This document shows, one piece after another, positions 44,326-57,000 of a stretch of 64,000 nucleotides of DNA. The stretch is from the NCBI GenBank assembly GCA_022496805.1, contig CM040106.1:8742001-8806000 (forward strand), written 5' to 3'. Under the pieces are notes generated by a model that saw only the letters and a list, made by a program, of their open reading frames with translations, did not search any database and was not told the origin of the DNA. A program made the position numbers and the translations under genes. Numbering within the stretch: position 1 is the stretch's first letter; each line of letters begins with the position of its first letter. Source of the stretch: Pohlia nutans. Its lineage: Eukaryota; Streptophyta; Bryopsida; Bryales; Mniaceae.

Positions 44326-46679
44326 GTCCTCTACTGGTGCCGTGGACCCTGCTCGCATGTCGATTGCTGGAATCGACTCCTCGGACGACGAAGCTGAGGC
44401 CCAACACACATTCGACGTCGAGGTTCCGGATTGTGAAGGCATTCTGCGACGTCAGTGGAATACTCAGTGTGTAGCTCTATTCAATGACGACAGCTTGCAT
44501 GTGGGAGACGGAACTTGTCATAGTGTGAGCTAAGACCTTGTCCTCGGTGCGAACGGACCACTTGGAGACACTCACGTTGCTGTTCACATAGTCTGGAGTC
44601 ACTCTGAGGTAGACATCCCTAGCGAGTGGAGGTACTCGTTGCGGGCTTGGCCGATTTGGCTTGTCCATATCAATGGAGCTAGCCTCCATGATCATGAAAT
44701 TCACGACAACTACAACCGTCGCCAAGCTAGTCTCACGCAACCCTCTTCCGCTAGGTCGTCAAGATATACCAGTACAGTGAAGAATCCGCCCCGGGAGACT
44801 TCCATCAAATCGCAGCAACTCCTCACTCAAGACTCTATCAACTCCGTCTCTAGCAAAGTTTGTTGCAGCAAGAATTGCGTTCAACCCTTTCCGAGGGATA
44901 AGATTCGTGCCTTCCGCGAACGTATGTATAAGGGCACCTCTTTCCTGTTCAGATTCCACATGAAGATGGACATCCACAGGCAGATTCACCGTGATTTTCA
45001 AAACCAGAGGGTGGTGACTATTGACGGTATTGATGTTTGCGTGCGAGCATGGATGCATATTGCAGGTGTCCCCGAAACAACATTCTACCATTACCATGCA
45101 TACGCGGTGCAGGGGCGGCAAGTGCATCCTCATGGAAATTCAGGAATTCGGAAGCCTCGTAATCACACCGTTCAAGCCACCGCGACGCTGCAATGTATTC
45201 TAGAGAAATCCGCGGACCACATGGCCCACCGTACGAGGACGCTCAAATCCGGGGAGAAGGTCGTTTCCATGATTCTGCCGGCAACCTTTCAATGGAAAGA
45301 CACCATTCCCGAACTGAACAGAGTGAATGCAGCGTTTGGGTTGAAGGATGTCTTGCCTTCAAACTTGAGCAAGAATAGGACATCCACCTTCAGTGAGTTC
45401 GACGCAAAGAAACCAGGTGACAATTTCGCTCGGTGCGCAACGTGCGACAAATATCATTCTCTTTGGAGGGGATCAATAGCTGGATCCCAGAGCATTGCTC
45501 TGGGCTAAGAGATTAGACAAACATCTGGCTCTTGCGCGTGCGCACCGAGAGTTCTATTACACCAACCGCCCTCGATCTTTCAACTTCCCCCACGAGTGTC
45601 TCACGATCATGCATGACAAGATGGACTACGCGAAAACGGCTTCTCCGATTTTCTCCCTCAAGAGCAAAGAGATTGATGGCCTTGTGAAGTTGCCCGTTTC
45701 CGTTACTGGTATGCTTGCACATGGCCACGGCGATGTGCGCTATGCTCATTACGGCCTAGATCTATTCTCGCACGATTCCAATTACACTATCGGCTCAATG
45801 GCCACGTTGTTGCGGGATCTAGAGTTGCCTCCTAAGTTTGCATCTGGGGAATTGTTTGTGGGATCAAGGTCATCTCCATTGTTTGATGCTGTGCTTAAAA
45901 AGGCAGAGACTTGTGAACCATCGTTGCGTCCTACCGCTGGAACCTCTCCTCTAGCGACTCCTCTGCCGGCCGTTCTCCATGTGCAAATGGACAATGCTAC
46001 CGGGGACAACAAGAATAGATATGTTTTTTGTTTTTGGTCTCTTCTCATTGCAAAAAAAATATTTCGTGAAGTATATGTTAATTTTATGCTGGTGGGTCAC
46101 ACCCACGACGACATCGATGCGTTGTTTGGAAGGTGGAGCATGTTGTTGCGGAAGGAAAATTTTCCTACGATTCCTTTGCTCATGAAGTCCTTCATGGACG
46201 TGGAATCTATCCCCACTATCCCACACCTTGTCAAAGAAGTGCCCGATTTCAAAGGATTCATCGAAGGCAGTATTGTGCACGGAGTTGAAGCAATCGTAGG
46301 GCACACCAAGGCACAACAGTTCAAGTTCTACCTTGACTCTACAGTTGTCCGGTGATGAAGTACAAGATTTTCTGCACGGACATAGACTGGTTGCCCAAAG
46401 AAGGTGGAGGGATCAAATTGTGGAAGGAGGATTCTGAAGGTAAGAGTTTGTGGCCGCGCGGAGTGCTAATTCCTGTTGAGCAGCGTTCGATGAGGAACTT
46501 GGAAGACATCTCGAAAGGTATATCTGGATTTATCAAATACTGGGAGAATTTGTGCAATGAAGACCTCACCGGGGAATTCAAAAGACGCTATGAGCACTTG
46601 ATTCATTATTGGCCGGCTGTGAAAGTAGCGCTTCAAGCTCGGGGGGTTCACGGGCGAAAATTTTAGAAACAACGTGCGA

Positions 46680-46950
46680 TAAAAAATAGGGTCCAATATA
46701 TTCATTGTAGATAAATTTTGTAAAAAATGTACATGTAAAATAGGGGATTTTTAAAAAATGAAACATGTTTACATGTAAAATACCATCACATATAATATTC
46801 TCAGGCTTTTTATATGTAAAATACCATCACCTTATAATATTTTTTCCTAAATTTTTTTGCTAAAATAACCCCCCAAATAAATAGGTCATTATCGCAGGTG
46901 TATACAAAATATACAAGGGAGTGACCTCCCCGAGGCTTCAAGAGCCTCCG
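46680..46950. other. AT-rich gap inside the DUF7869-type gene
   Basis: ATGTAAAATA words recur (46730, 46768, 46815). It could be an intron or a small insertion; no splice pair was proved. Confidence 0.35.
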
Positions 46951-47483
46951 CAACCGTCCAATGTTTGAAAGACGGCTTTTGGCCCACATCTCGGGTTGAA
47001 GTGATTGTGGAGGATCAATACATAGAAGATGGTGACATTCGAGAAGAGTTTGCAGAGGATGACATTTACGTTGGGTAGATGCGGGGTCGTCCATTGCCAT
47101 CATTCAGGGTGGGTCGAGACCTTTACGAAGGCTACTTCGTTGCAATCCGACCTGCAGATGGTGACACTCGGCCAGTTTGGATTGCGAGGGTGTTGTCTGA
47201 TCCTAACTGTAACCCAGAAAGACCAAACTGTGTCCTCATTCAGTACTTTCGTCCAACATCAAGGGATCATAATGTCCAGGACTACTACACTAGATGGGAC
47301 CCTACGAGAGGTTTGCGTTGGAAGGTTGATGAAACGGAACCTCCACTTTGGGAAGAAACAAATGCTTTGATGAAAGCATGGAAGTCGAGGATCAAACGAG
47401 GTACTGTTGAGTGCATGATCAAAATCCCAACTGCTCAGAACGAAGTCATTAACCAAAGTTTGGCTTTGTATAATTCTACTTAA

Positions 47484-47870
47484 GCCGCTGCTGATTGGAA
47501 GCGATAGAGAGTATGGCTTGCTTGCTAGCTCTATGAGATAGTGTGTATTTGACTATTATTGTGATACTTTGCGCTTTGATGTAAGCGATTTAGAGTCTAT
47601 ACTATAACTAGTTCATTAGACGTTGTAGATTTCTTTTGACTTATTTCTCATTTTATATTTGCGTGTATCACTTTGAAGTTGAAGATTTCCATTTCAAAGA
47701 TTAAGTGTTTTGAATTTGAAAGAAAACACGGATTGCAAGTGCAATATTTATATTTTATTAATATATTTACTATTACATTGTACGTTTACTTCTTTGTATA
47801 TTTGATCCGTTTTCCTTAAAAGATTAACTGTATGTGTTTGATTTTAAAAACAAGTATATATAAAAGGTTT
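47484..47870. other. Probable 3' flank of the DUF7869-type gene
   Basis: AT-rich sequence with no open frame of note. Confidence 0.4.
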
Positions 47871-47879
47871 AGTGGTTAA

Positions 47880-48100
47880 GACCATTGTTGTTTTGTTAGC
47901 GCGTTAAGCACTTGTCACAGTTTAGGGTACGGGGCTGGTTGGTTGTTACAAATTTCCTGCCTGCCGAGGCTCACTTAGCAGCACCAAGTCATGCATATCT
48001 CATATCCGCTCAAACGAGTTCAACGAGAATCGAACCCGGACCACCTATATAAAATAAACACCCACTCACAACCAACCATTGAGCTCATGACTTGGTGTCC
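47880..48100 (-). mobile_element. tRNA-headed SINE-like unit
   Basis: On the minus strand an A-box-like GAGCTCAATGGTTGG (48086-48072) precedes a good B box GGTTCGATTCTC (48036-48025). A ~150-bp body follows, running to about 47880. The spacing suits a tRNA-derived SINE. The ends and target duplication are not resolved. Confidence 0.45.
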
Positions 48101-48690
48101 AGGAGATGAGAAACCACTCCCTTATACATAAGCATTATTTTTATTTAAAATGGTACTATATTAGTTTCAAATCGACCGTTCTTTTCATGACTCTCATTTT
48201 AATGGAAACTCCTCCTTTCAACTAGGACCGATCATTCTTTCGGTAACTCTCGTTTTAATGGAAATTCCAACTTCCATAGGATATATATACTAACTATCCA
48301 CCTAAATTGACAACCCATTTAGATTCAATCCTCCCCTTTGAAAATGAGAGATATTATTTTGAGAGGTCCCTATTCTCTCATTTTAATGAATATTATGTTA
48401 ACAGTGCCACTTACACTACCAAATGCTTGTAACTGTAAATGTCACATTTCCAATTTAACCAATTGCAACTTCAAGTTTTTTGGAATGACTTATAGTTTTA
48501 TCATTGACTCCTTTAAGAACCATTTGACTTTCCATTTGCATGTGGGACCAACTGACTATTAAGAAATAAGATACTGTAATTGTCTATAAATCTAGTTGAA
48601 GCTCATGAAATTCCACTGAAGCTTCAAAACTTAAATGATCTTATTGAGTTCTAAAATCAAAGAACCTAATACTATAACTGTTTGGATGTC
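48101..48690. other. Stretch with no recognisable gene
   Basis: AT-rich. The phrase CCGTTCTTT(C)..TCTCATTTTAATGGAAA(C/T)TCC occurs twice (about 48178 and 48230, period near 53 bp). Confidence 0.45.
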
Positions 48691-48693
48691 CAG

Positions 48694-49568
48694 ACTTGTA
48701 TCCTTCCGATTGTGAAGACTGGATTGACCCTCGGAGCATTCTTGGAGTTATTGTCGTGATGCATGGAGAGATCGGGGAACTCTCTCGCGGAACTAGGACA
48801 CATGCAAAATTGTTAGACGACAGTATCTTCTTTTACAATGCCAAATATATACAAGATGGACGCTATGGGAGGGTAGTAACTATTGCTCTACCACGGTTTG
48901 ACTCCACAGAGTGGCCACTACCAGACATGGGAACTAGTGAAGCTTTTCGTTCAAAATTACGTCAAGACTTCCAGACATCAATGAGACCAAACATTGGAAG
49001 TAAGTTGACACACTTATCGTGGTTCATGCCAATCGGTGTTTTCATCGACCTATTTTTGGTATCAGAAGAACAAATGCACAGGACGCCCACACTGTTCGTT
49101 TTCGAAAATGTCAGTGAAGAATTATGCTCCTCATTAATGGATCAAGGATGGAACAACAAAGTTACAATTGGATCTGATATAATCAGAACAGAGGTACATC
49201 TTCCTTCTCTTAATTCTCGTTACCATTTAGGCAAATCCACATTATATTCCAACTTCGTGTACAACCGTAGCAAGATGATATCGCATGATGTCTTTGAAGC
49301 CATTGACCAAAGCGAGCAAGTGACTATGGTCACTGTGCATTGTGAAATGGATGATCACAAAATTGACGTTGAAGTTGGCTTATCTTCGTCACTTTATGAT
49401 GTTAGACAAGAAATTTCAGTCCAAACAGGACCAGCTCTAGATTCTCAATTCCAGATGTATATTATCACTGATGGTCAGGCTACAAAAGTCAATCCTAGAA
49501 AAGAGAAGATGTTTACAGTTTCTATGGTTTTACCACCTAAGAAACTTGAATTTAGAGCAAGACAATAG
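48694..49568 (+). CDS. Uncharacterised open exon of ~290 codons, intact
   Basis: Open from a splice-acceptor-like GTCCAG (48688-48693) to a TAG at 49566-49568; the first in-frame ATG lies well inside, so upstream exons are likely. The N-terminal half contains SRGTRTHAKLLDDSIFF and a hydrophobic WFMPIGVFIDLFLV segment. The last ~80 residues (VTVHCEMDDHKIDVEVGL..SLYDVRQEI) could form a ubiquitin-like beta-grasp fold, judging by strand-helix pattern only. No family was recognised. It is the only host-like ORF over 250 codons in the window without a break. It ends 20 bp from the end of a minus-strand gene, tail to tail. Confidence 0.5.
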
Positions 49569-50230
49569 AAAACAATGATTTTCATGATTACAGAGAAACT
49601 TCACTTGGCTCTGTATTTGGGACCCACCTGCTTCCTACTCGGGTGCACTTGGCATGCCACAAGGCACTATGTAAGGCAGCTGAAGAATTCAAAGATGCTT
49701 CACGCCTTGCAGCAATTGCCTCTTCTCCTTGTAACGAATCAAATTCAGTATTATTAATGGCAGCTTCTTTGATTCGGAATCTATGCGCAATTATTCGATA
49801 CCAGTGCTGGAATGTTTGGATGAGAAGACTTTTTTTGCTTTTTCCACTTGAATGTTGTGTGTGTCGTTGGTATGTAGTCTTCGCAGCATGGTGGGAATTC
49901 TCCATTCCCTGGCAGCTCCACACTGCCAGGGAGCCATATTTTTCCACAAAATATGGTGCATGGCGGATGAAGACATGTTGCAATGACATTAAAAGGATGC
50001 GATATTACTAAAAAAATTCCAACAAATTTTAGAATCTATGCTATGTGCACTATATCATGTTAACCCCTGATGTCGTAAGGCCTCAGAACTGCGAGAAACC
50101 CTCAAAATTGCCCTCTGTTACCTTACTTGTACATGTATATGTACCCTAAATCTTAGATTCAAATTCCTTACCATTAGTGAGATCATAATATTTAAAGTTG
50201 GAAAAGAAGTTTTTTTTTTCCTTGTTGCAT

Positions 50231-50592
50231 AATGGAGTTATCCTAAAAGATAAGTGGTGTTTGAGTAAGATACCATGTGTTTTGATTTAATGTACTCTTA
50301 TTTGTTCACTCTAAATAGTTATGAAGTTCGAAAGAGCTTGGTGGTCTTTCACTATTAGGTGTGTAAGAGCTTGGTGGTTTTCAAACTCATGGTAAACAAG
50401 TTTAGCCGTCTTTTTTGACGGCTAAACTAGTGCATGAGTTTGAAGACCACCAAGCTCTTACGCACCTAATAACGAGAGGCCACTAAGCTCTTCTACATCT
50501 TTAAACTATTTAGAGTGAACAAATAAGAGTATATTAAAGGAAAACACATGGTATCTTGTTCAAACACAACTTCTCTTTTAGGATAACTCTAA
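50231..50592. repeat. 362-bp near-perfect foldback (inverted repeat)
   Basis: Two arms of about 178 bp are reverse complements with few mismatches around a short centre, GCCGTCTTTTTTGACGGC (about 50405-50422). Arm landmarks are AGAGCTTGGTGG (left) and CCACCAAGCTCT (right), and GAGTTATCCTAAAAGA with TCTTTTAGGATAACTC at the ends. It sits in the last intron of the minus-strand gene. A foldback MITE or a young small-RNA hairpin locus are the simplest readings. Confidence 0.85.
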
Positions 50593-50644
50593 TGGGTTTG
50601 AAGTGTTTTTTGAGCCAAAAAAACCAATTTTAATTTTAAGAGTT

Positions 50645-50910
50645 TTTTTGATCTCCAACTCTTTATACCTTGTTCCTAAGTGAGTTAGGATTGTTCCTAA
50701 ATGAGTTCTTTAGTGTCTATCCTCGAAAGGGGAGAGTAGTTTTGTCTTAATGGCGCTTTGTCCGGTGGACATCGAGTCATTTGCATAACGAACAGACACT
50801 TTATTCACGCCGGCCACCCTCGGGAGACCTGAGTTTCTATCTATCTATCTTCCTAAATAAGTTTTTTTGAACTGCAACTCTTCATACCTTGTTCCTAAGT
50901 GAGTTAGTTT
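50645..50910. repeat. 220-bp direct repeat
   Basis: CAACTCTTyATACCTTGTTCCTAAGTGAGTTAG occurs at about 50657 and 50876. A short (TATC)n run lies at 50838-50850. Confidence 0.7.
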
Positions 50911-53900
50911 TCAAACTTTGACTGCGAATATCTCCTAAAGTATGAGGAATTTTGAAACATGAATGGTCTTGTTGGAAAGCACTCATTCAATCACAATTCA
51001 ACAGTGTTTGTCATTGTTTATTTGATTCATTCTCAACTCAATAGTATTTTTTCATTGTTTATTTGATTCAATCGTTCATTCAATTAGAAATCACTGCTCA
51101 CTCTATATACAAAGGTGGATGAAACTAAAAGGCAGTCTCTTTGAAAGCTACTGAATGTTATGTTATTATAATTAATCAAGTTAATAAGTTATTCCACCCT
51201 TGAAAGGTTATAGGAATTTAGTTCACACGAGCTTCACTGACTGACTGCATTGGATGTTGAAATTTGTGTCTGCAAAGCAGTAACTAGCAATATATAATAA
51301 AGGATGGTTAAAAGCAGTCTCACCATGTAGTGGGTCACTTGATGCTCACCAAAGCACTTTAGGTAAAGCTGGCCAAACGCATCAACGTTGTGCTTGAAAT
51401 CTCCTGATTGGTCGTTTGTCAACCGCAATCCCGTGAAGTAAGGTCGCAATGCGTCAAGCGCATGCCACAACTCAAATCGATCTCTTTTGGCTTGACCCTT
51501 GTTTAATGTGTTCTTTTCAGCATTCACAATGTCCACATAAAGTTTTCTAGGTGGATTTCCTAGAATGTTTGGATTCAATTTGAAAAGTTTGAGGGCATGA
51601 GCTCCATTGAATGACGGCTTGTTAGGTACGTTGTTGCTTTTACCCGAAAGTTCTTCATTTTTGAAAATGGTCACGTTGCCACCATGAGCACCTGTTAGCG
51701 AGACTGCTCTTTCCATTTCACTTATAGCTGACTTTCTCAGTGCGTCATCACGTATGGTCCAGATATGGATGAAATGGAGATGGACTATCTTCTCTATGAT
51801 TCTATTTAGCCCGTGCAAAGTGCAAATGTGCACTCTATCCAGTGGAATTGCAAAGATTGGTCTCCATTGTTCTTTTGTGGCTTCACCTGTTAGAGGTTTG
51901 GTTGAGATTTTTTTTGAGAACAAACCTTCATTCCAAGAGTGCTTGCACCTATTACGGCTTGCAACTTCAGCATCTAATATTGAGCCAATCCTTGATTTTA
52001 CTCGCTCTTGGCAACAGTAGATACACAAATGTAAGCTATTGGCACCATGCTTCAATTCGTAAACACACTTGATGGTTTTCATGTTAGCGGCAAGATGTCA
52101 CTCAATAGAGAAATCACCAATTCCTGGAACATTCAGCAACCGACCCTCACCTTGTAATTTAATCAAACTTGGGATATGAGTTTGATCAAAAACCCACTTG
52201 AGAATTTTGTATGACTCTCATGGCACCTGAAATGATGCAATGGGCCAGATTTCTCTTTTCGAGTGTACAGAGAAGTATCGCTCACTGTTAAAGTCTATGG
52301 TGCTATCTAGGGCCCGGTTCATTAACTTGATGGATACTCTTTCCATTTTCTGCCCATATATGATCTCCGCTTCATCGAGCTTGAGTACAAATATTAAAGG
52401 CTTCCCATTCAATTCTGAAACAGTGCAAAATCAATAAATTAAACCAACGTAAAATTGACACTATTAACGTCTGCATGCATGCATTCAACAAAGTTGCATA
52501 ATCACTACTTAGTCTAGCATACGTAGAGTTCATGAAACAGACAAACACATCTGATTGAGAGAATACATACGATGGATCCTATTGAGAAAATTCAAAGCAT
52601 TTAACAAAAAGAGGCTTGGTGATTACCTGATGGTGTTATTTCGTACAATTCCACCATAGTACGTTGCACTTGTTCAACATCAACAAAGATTGAATTGAAT
52701 TCGTTCAATGAAACCTTCACAGGATCCCTAGACTTTGATTTCGGTGGTGGTGTGACTTCCAGTGTGCTTACAATCGAATAGTATTTCCCGACATACTCAC
52801 TCAATTTCAAGTTAAGCATCGATCTGGCAAAAGATATCTGATGAGGGTTCGGAAGGCATCCGACGCGAAGGCCTCGTCCTGCAGCTCGTGTTGCACCTTT
52901 GAACAATTTGTAAACTGCACCGTAGCCAGCTTGAGTAATACCATTCCGATCCATGGTCTCACATATCTCGTTTGCTCCAACATTTTCTCCTATCTTTTCT
53001 AAGTAGAAGTTAGCCATGCGGATGCCAACTGCACTCAACTTTGAAGACTCACACATCGATGTAACTTCAATCTCTCAGAGCAAAGAGGCAAGGGCTTTGC
53101 CAGTTTGAGTCTGTACCATTTTATCTCCACGCAAACGTTGCCTTGATCCAGTTTCCTGGTTCACGGTTTGAACGTGATTTGTTGTCGTGGGAGCAATGAC
53201 AGAACGCAATAATCTCAACCTACGCTTTGCCTGACCTCCGGTTGAGGCTAAACAAGACAAATACTTCCTCATGCGGATGGTAGTACGGTACCCGTAGGGT
53301 GTTTTTGTTAAATTTTGTAATCGTTGCTCTCTTCACCTGAGTGTGGCAATTGTTCTTTTCAAATCAAATTTTAGAGAATTGATTTTATCCTCGTAACTCT
53401 TACGTATCGATTCAATTTCAATCCAATAATGGATTTCTAATTGCAAGCAATTCTCTTCATTTTGACTCGAAAAGGCGTTCATGTGGTCAAGACATTCCAC
53501 AGATAGAGCCTTCAAGTGGTGACATTCTTTTTTCAAAGATTGGACTTCTCTCTTTAACAACTCAGTGGATACTAAAGTCTCTTGGTTTTTTTCTTCGGCA
53601 ATCTGTCGAGAAATTAACTCATCTCTACTAAACTGAAGCAGACGATTCTTCTCTTCGATTTTAGGTTACTTTCATTGCATGCAGACAGACTCTCAACATA
53701 CCCTAGCAGCCCTTTTTTGCCTTCCCCAATGAATTCTAGCAAGTCACTGACACTACGGAAGCTCGGGCGTTTTTTTTGAGCCAGGATGATGAGGATATAT
53801 AGATCCATCAATCCATACATCAATGTTTGTTGCAGATCTAAACCGCTCTTCCTCGAGAATACTCTTGTACTAATTGCAGACCTCCTCCTCAAGCTGCATG

Positions 53901-54002
53901 GTCAAGTTGAGCATGGACTCACATGTCAAGATATGCATTACAAAATTACTCATGCAGTTCAAGTATTAAAACAACATGGTACTTAGAGGGGATGAATCTT
54001 AC

Positions 54003-57000
54003 ACCAGCCCAGAATGACGCCTTGTCAACCCACACCCTTAGAACTACGTCAGAGCAAGGAGAAGCAGGAAAGTTGTATTCTGATCGACTCTCTTTGCTCA
54101 TGTTCCACCAGGATAGCCACCGCTCCTTATACTTTCCTCATACTTTCGCTGTTGCGATGAGCTGAAGCTTCTCCAACGTCATCTAAGGCTTCTCTTGATA
54201 AATATCAAAGTGTCGCACGTCATCTAGAGAATCAAATCTCAGAATGGAACAAACAAATTTTATACAAGTACAATTATTTTAAAAAACCTGATCTCCACAT
54301 TACCAATGGAAGACTCAAAATGGAATGAACCGTTGCCGGTTGATGTCCTCTCGTATCCGAGAGGACCTAACAACGGCGAGAACCGGCCCGTCGATCTGGA
54401 CACCCGGATGTTGCCATCTCCACTGACCCCGGAAATGGGTATCAAAGAGGGCCCGGTTGATGTCCTCTCGGATCCGGGAGGACTCGGCAACAGTGAGAAC
54501 CAGCCCCTCCATTTCACGATTTTGGATCCGAAGGCACCTTCACATACCGGGAAGTCAGTGTCGTCGGTGGCAACTCTGGCTATTTGATGAGCCAAGTATT
54601 TGGAAATATCAGAATAAACTCTATGCCAAAAGCTGGTCTCAGATCCAATTTTCTACATTTCACTAGACACTTAATGTGAGCGTGGATTTTTAAAACTTAG
54701 TCCCACAACCTAAAATATTACCCATTCATCAAGTGCTGCTCTCGAATCCGAGAGCACGACAATGTGACTAAGAGGTCGATTGGGAATTCAATGAATTATA
54801 CTGGATATTACCATCTCTACAAAATCCCTATACTCAAACTCGGCTCCAAAAGCTGGTCTCAGATCCAAGACTAGCTTATCCACTTCTGAATCAACGCCTG
54901 AATGTGAACACAGTTTCACAATTTGATCGCAAGTTCATTCGTTTGTGTCCCATATCCTGGTTCGTCTTTTAAATTTCTCTAATTTCGGAACGCTCTCGGA
55001 TCTGAGGCCAAAACAAACTACATAGATTCACAATTGGGAATCCGACTGAACTGGATCGATATCGACAACAACGCAGAATCAAACTGCTGAATTTCGGTTC
55101 GCAAAGCTGGTCTCGGATCCGAGACCATATCATCCAGTTCTAAATCAACCCCTAGTGTGAACACAAAATTCCTAGTGGGTCCCGATCACCGAGACTCCGC
55201 CTCTGACTGCAACTCCGATTGAGACCACTCGGATCCTACGACGAACATTCAGACAACGAATCTCATTTAGGATTAGTAAGATTAACACATACCTCTTGCA
55301 TGAACGCATCTCCATTAGCTGGATTAGCAATTGCTAGAAACCAATTTAAATCAGTTGAGAGTCAGGTCTTCTTTTTTGCTACAGCCGCATGGGACAATTT
55401 CACCAACTCCGCTGAACTATCTTCCTTGTCTTTGCCTTTTCTAATAACAAGCTTGTCTCTATACCGTAGAATCACGGCCTCCTGCGCTGCAGCAATCTCC
55501 CTCTATTCCAGAATTTCAGTGACATTTTAGATTCTCGGGTATAGTATATTGGCCACATTCATTCCAAGAACAATGGCAGAGTTCATTGAGTGACTTACAG
55601 CATTTAGGAAGCTGGACAAGGCGTCCTGCATCAGATAATACCACTTCTTATTCTTCCCCCGGGTCCACTCAAGCATGCTTTGTTTGAGATCATCATCGTC
55701 AACCAAGCCTTTAAGCTCTGCAAATGACATTCGCCCGAACTGCTGAACCCGACTAAGTTCGTGAACAATGTGTGTAATCACGTAGTCGACCTCGTTCTTC
55801 TTGTCATTGAATTTGGCTAGTCAATTGAAGTGCTCAAAATATTGGACGCCAGATTGAATCAAAAGAGTAAGGAGTACGAAATCTTACTTGTTCCAGTCGT
55901 TCATTGCATTCAGCAACATGATTCTGTTTTCGGCCGTCACATTGAAGACAATGGACCTCACCGGAACGTGGAAGGTTGGATCATCGGCATGGTTGTTGTT
56001 GATGATCGGATACCACGGCTTATGTCGGTGGTTCCCGTCCCACACGTAGAACATGTGATTCTTGTACTTTTGAAGAGTGTGGTCAAGGGAGAGCCTAGTT
56101 TCGAACTTGTCGTTCTCCTGAAGCCAAAACGGGGACCAGCTTGCACGAATTGCATCCGATACCACTGTCTCCTCCATTTTGCTGTTCATGATTCCAACAT
56201 AGAAACAAGCAGACCCCTTTCTGTAGCCGCTAGTGAACTCCGACCTCAGTTTCTCAATGTCAACAAGCAAGGGGGACCACACATCAGTCATTGGAATCAT
56301 TTGGAATGTCAAGGTTGGATGACTCCTGTGAAGTTGCAAGTATGCCGTATGTGTTCCCCTGAACCTGCTTCCGCAGCAACTCTTTAGTGACAGCAAACCC
56401 AGGGTCCGGCTGCTCCTCTTCCTCGCCCATTGCCATTCTGGTGTCAGTTTCCTCAGACATCGCTTCCTTCTCCTACACTCCATCAATTATTCAGGTGTTA
56501 CATAAGTAATTAACAATAAGGCACCAAACACTAATTCCACCTAATTTCACCCGACGCCGAAACCCTAATTTCATCTTAACTTCGTTTAGCCAGACCTGAT
56601 TGGAATCTTGCGACTGCAATATCCGCACACTCCTTGCGGTCGATAGGACCTCATGTGACGTATTTGCAATTAGTCGCTCTCCTGTCTCACTCTCAAAATA
56701 TTCTACCTTCTCAGAAACTACCGTGGACTCGGAAGTAGATGCGATATGCGGACTGTTCACTTCTTCTTCAGTCCGGACAACTCAACCTTCGCCCGTAGAC
56801 CCCACTCCCCGCTCAGCAACTATCTCCTGCAATGTAGCATCGACGTCAAGGTCAATCGGTGTGTATATGCTTACAGCTTCTATCCCAACCGTGTCACTTG
56901 ATCCACTCCCACTCTTTCTCAGACTCGTAGTGGGACTCTGCGCTCGCTCGGTCTCCATCACCTGACTCTACGCGTTATCTATAACTTCTAATAGTGGCAA

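Larger units (their letters stand above)
42758..47483 (+). pseudogene. DUF7869-type protein gene, decayed
   Basis: Candidate exon 1, 42758-42915 (53 codons), joins in phase 2 across a GTAAGAG..TTCAG intron to exon 2 starting at 44326, which encodes an acidic SSDDEAEAQ segment. Exon 2 has a cysteine-rich region (CCSKNCVQPF; CATCDKYHSLW), then MDNATGDNKNRYVFCFWSLL and MLVGHTHDDIDALFGRWSMLL, the hallmarks of the DUF7869 family as I remember it. The Asp-rich core looks RNase H/transposase-like, but the function is not established. A terminal exon near 46960-47483 follows. Breaks are a TAA at 44531-44533, a frameshift near 45480, another near 46350 (the frame returns to that of exon 2), and a TAG at 47076. 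Exon joins after 46.67 kb are tentative. The gene family is often multicopy in plants and invertebrates. Confidence 0.6.
49588..53892 (-). pseudogene. Multi-exon coiled-coil gene, mobile-element-like, family not named
   Basis: Exons that fit splice phase: ~53892-53336 (FRSVSDLLEFIGEGKKGLL, then a coiled coil LKREVQSLKKECHHLKAL), 53267-52627 (MANFYLEKIGENVGANEICE, TQAGYGAVYKLFKGA), 52414-51324 (FAIPLDRVHICTLHGLNRII, KLWHALDALRPYFTGLRLT-like region), and a last exon ~49985-49588 (YFVEKYGSLAVWSCQGMENS, HHAAKTTYQRHTQH). I remember similar proteins as multicopy unknowns in plants and invertebrates; a transposase-derived nuclease is possible but unproved. Breaks: a frameshift near 53655, TGA at 53075, 52218 and ~52098, and a last intron whose acceptor reads CAA instead of CAG. 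It may be continuous with the ParB-like gene upstream. Confidence 0.5.

Noticed and set aside
48025..48086. Functional tRNA gene on the minus strand
   Set aside because: A- and B-box-like elements are present but no acceptor stem, anticodon arm or terminator fits a cloverleaf; a SINE head is more likely.
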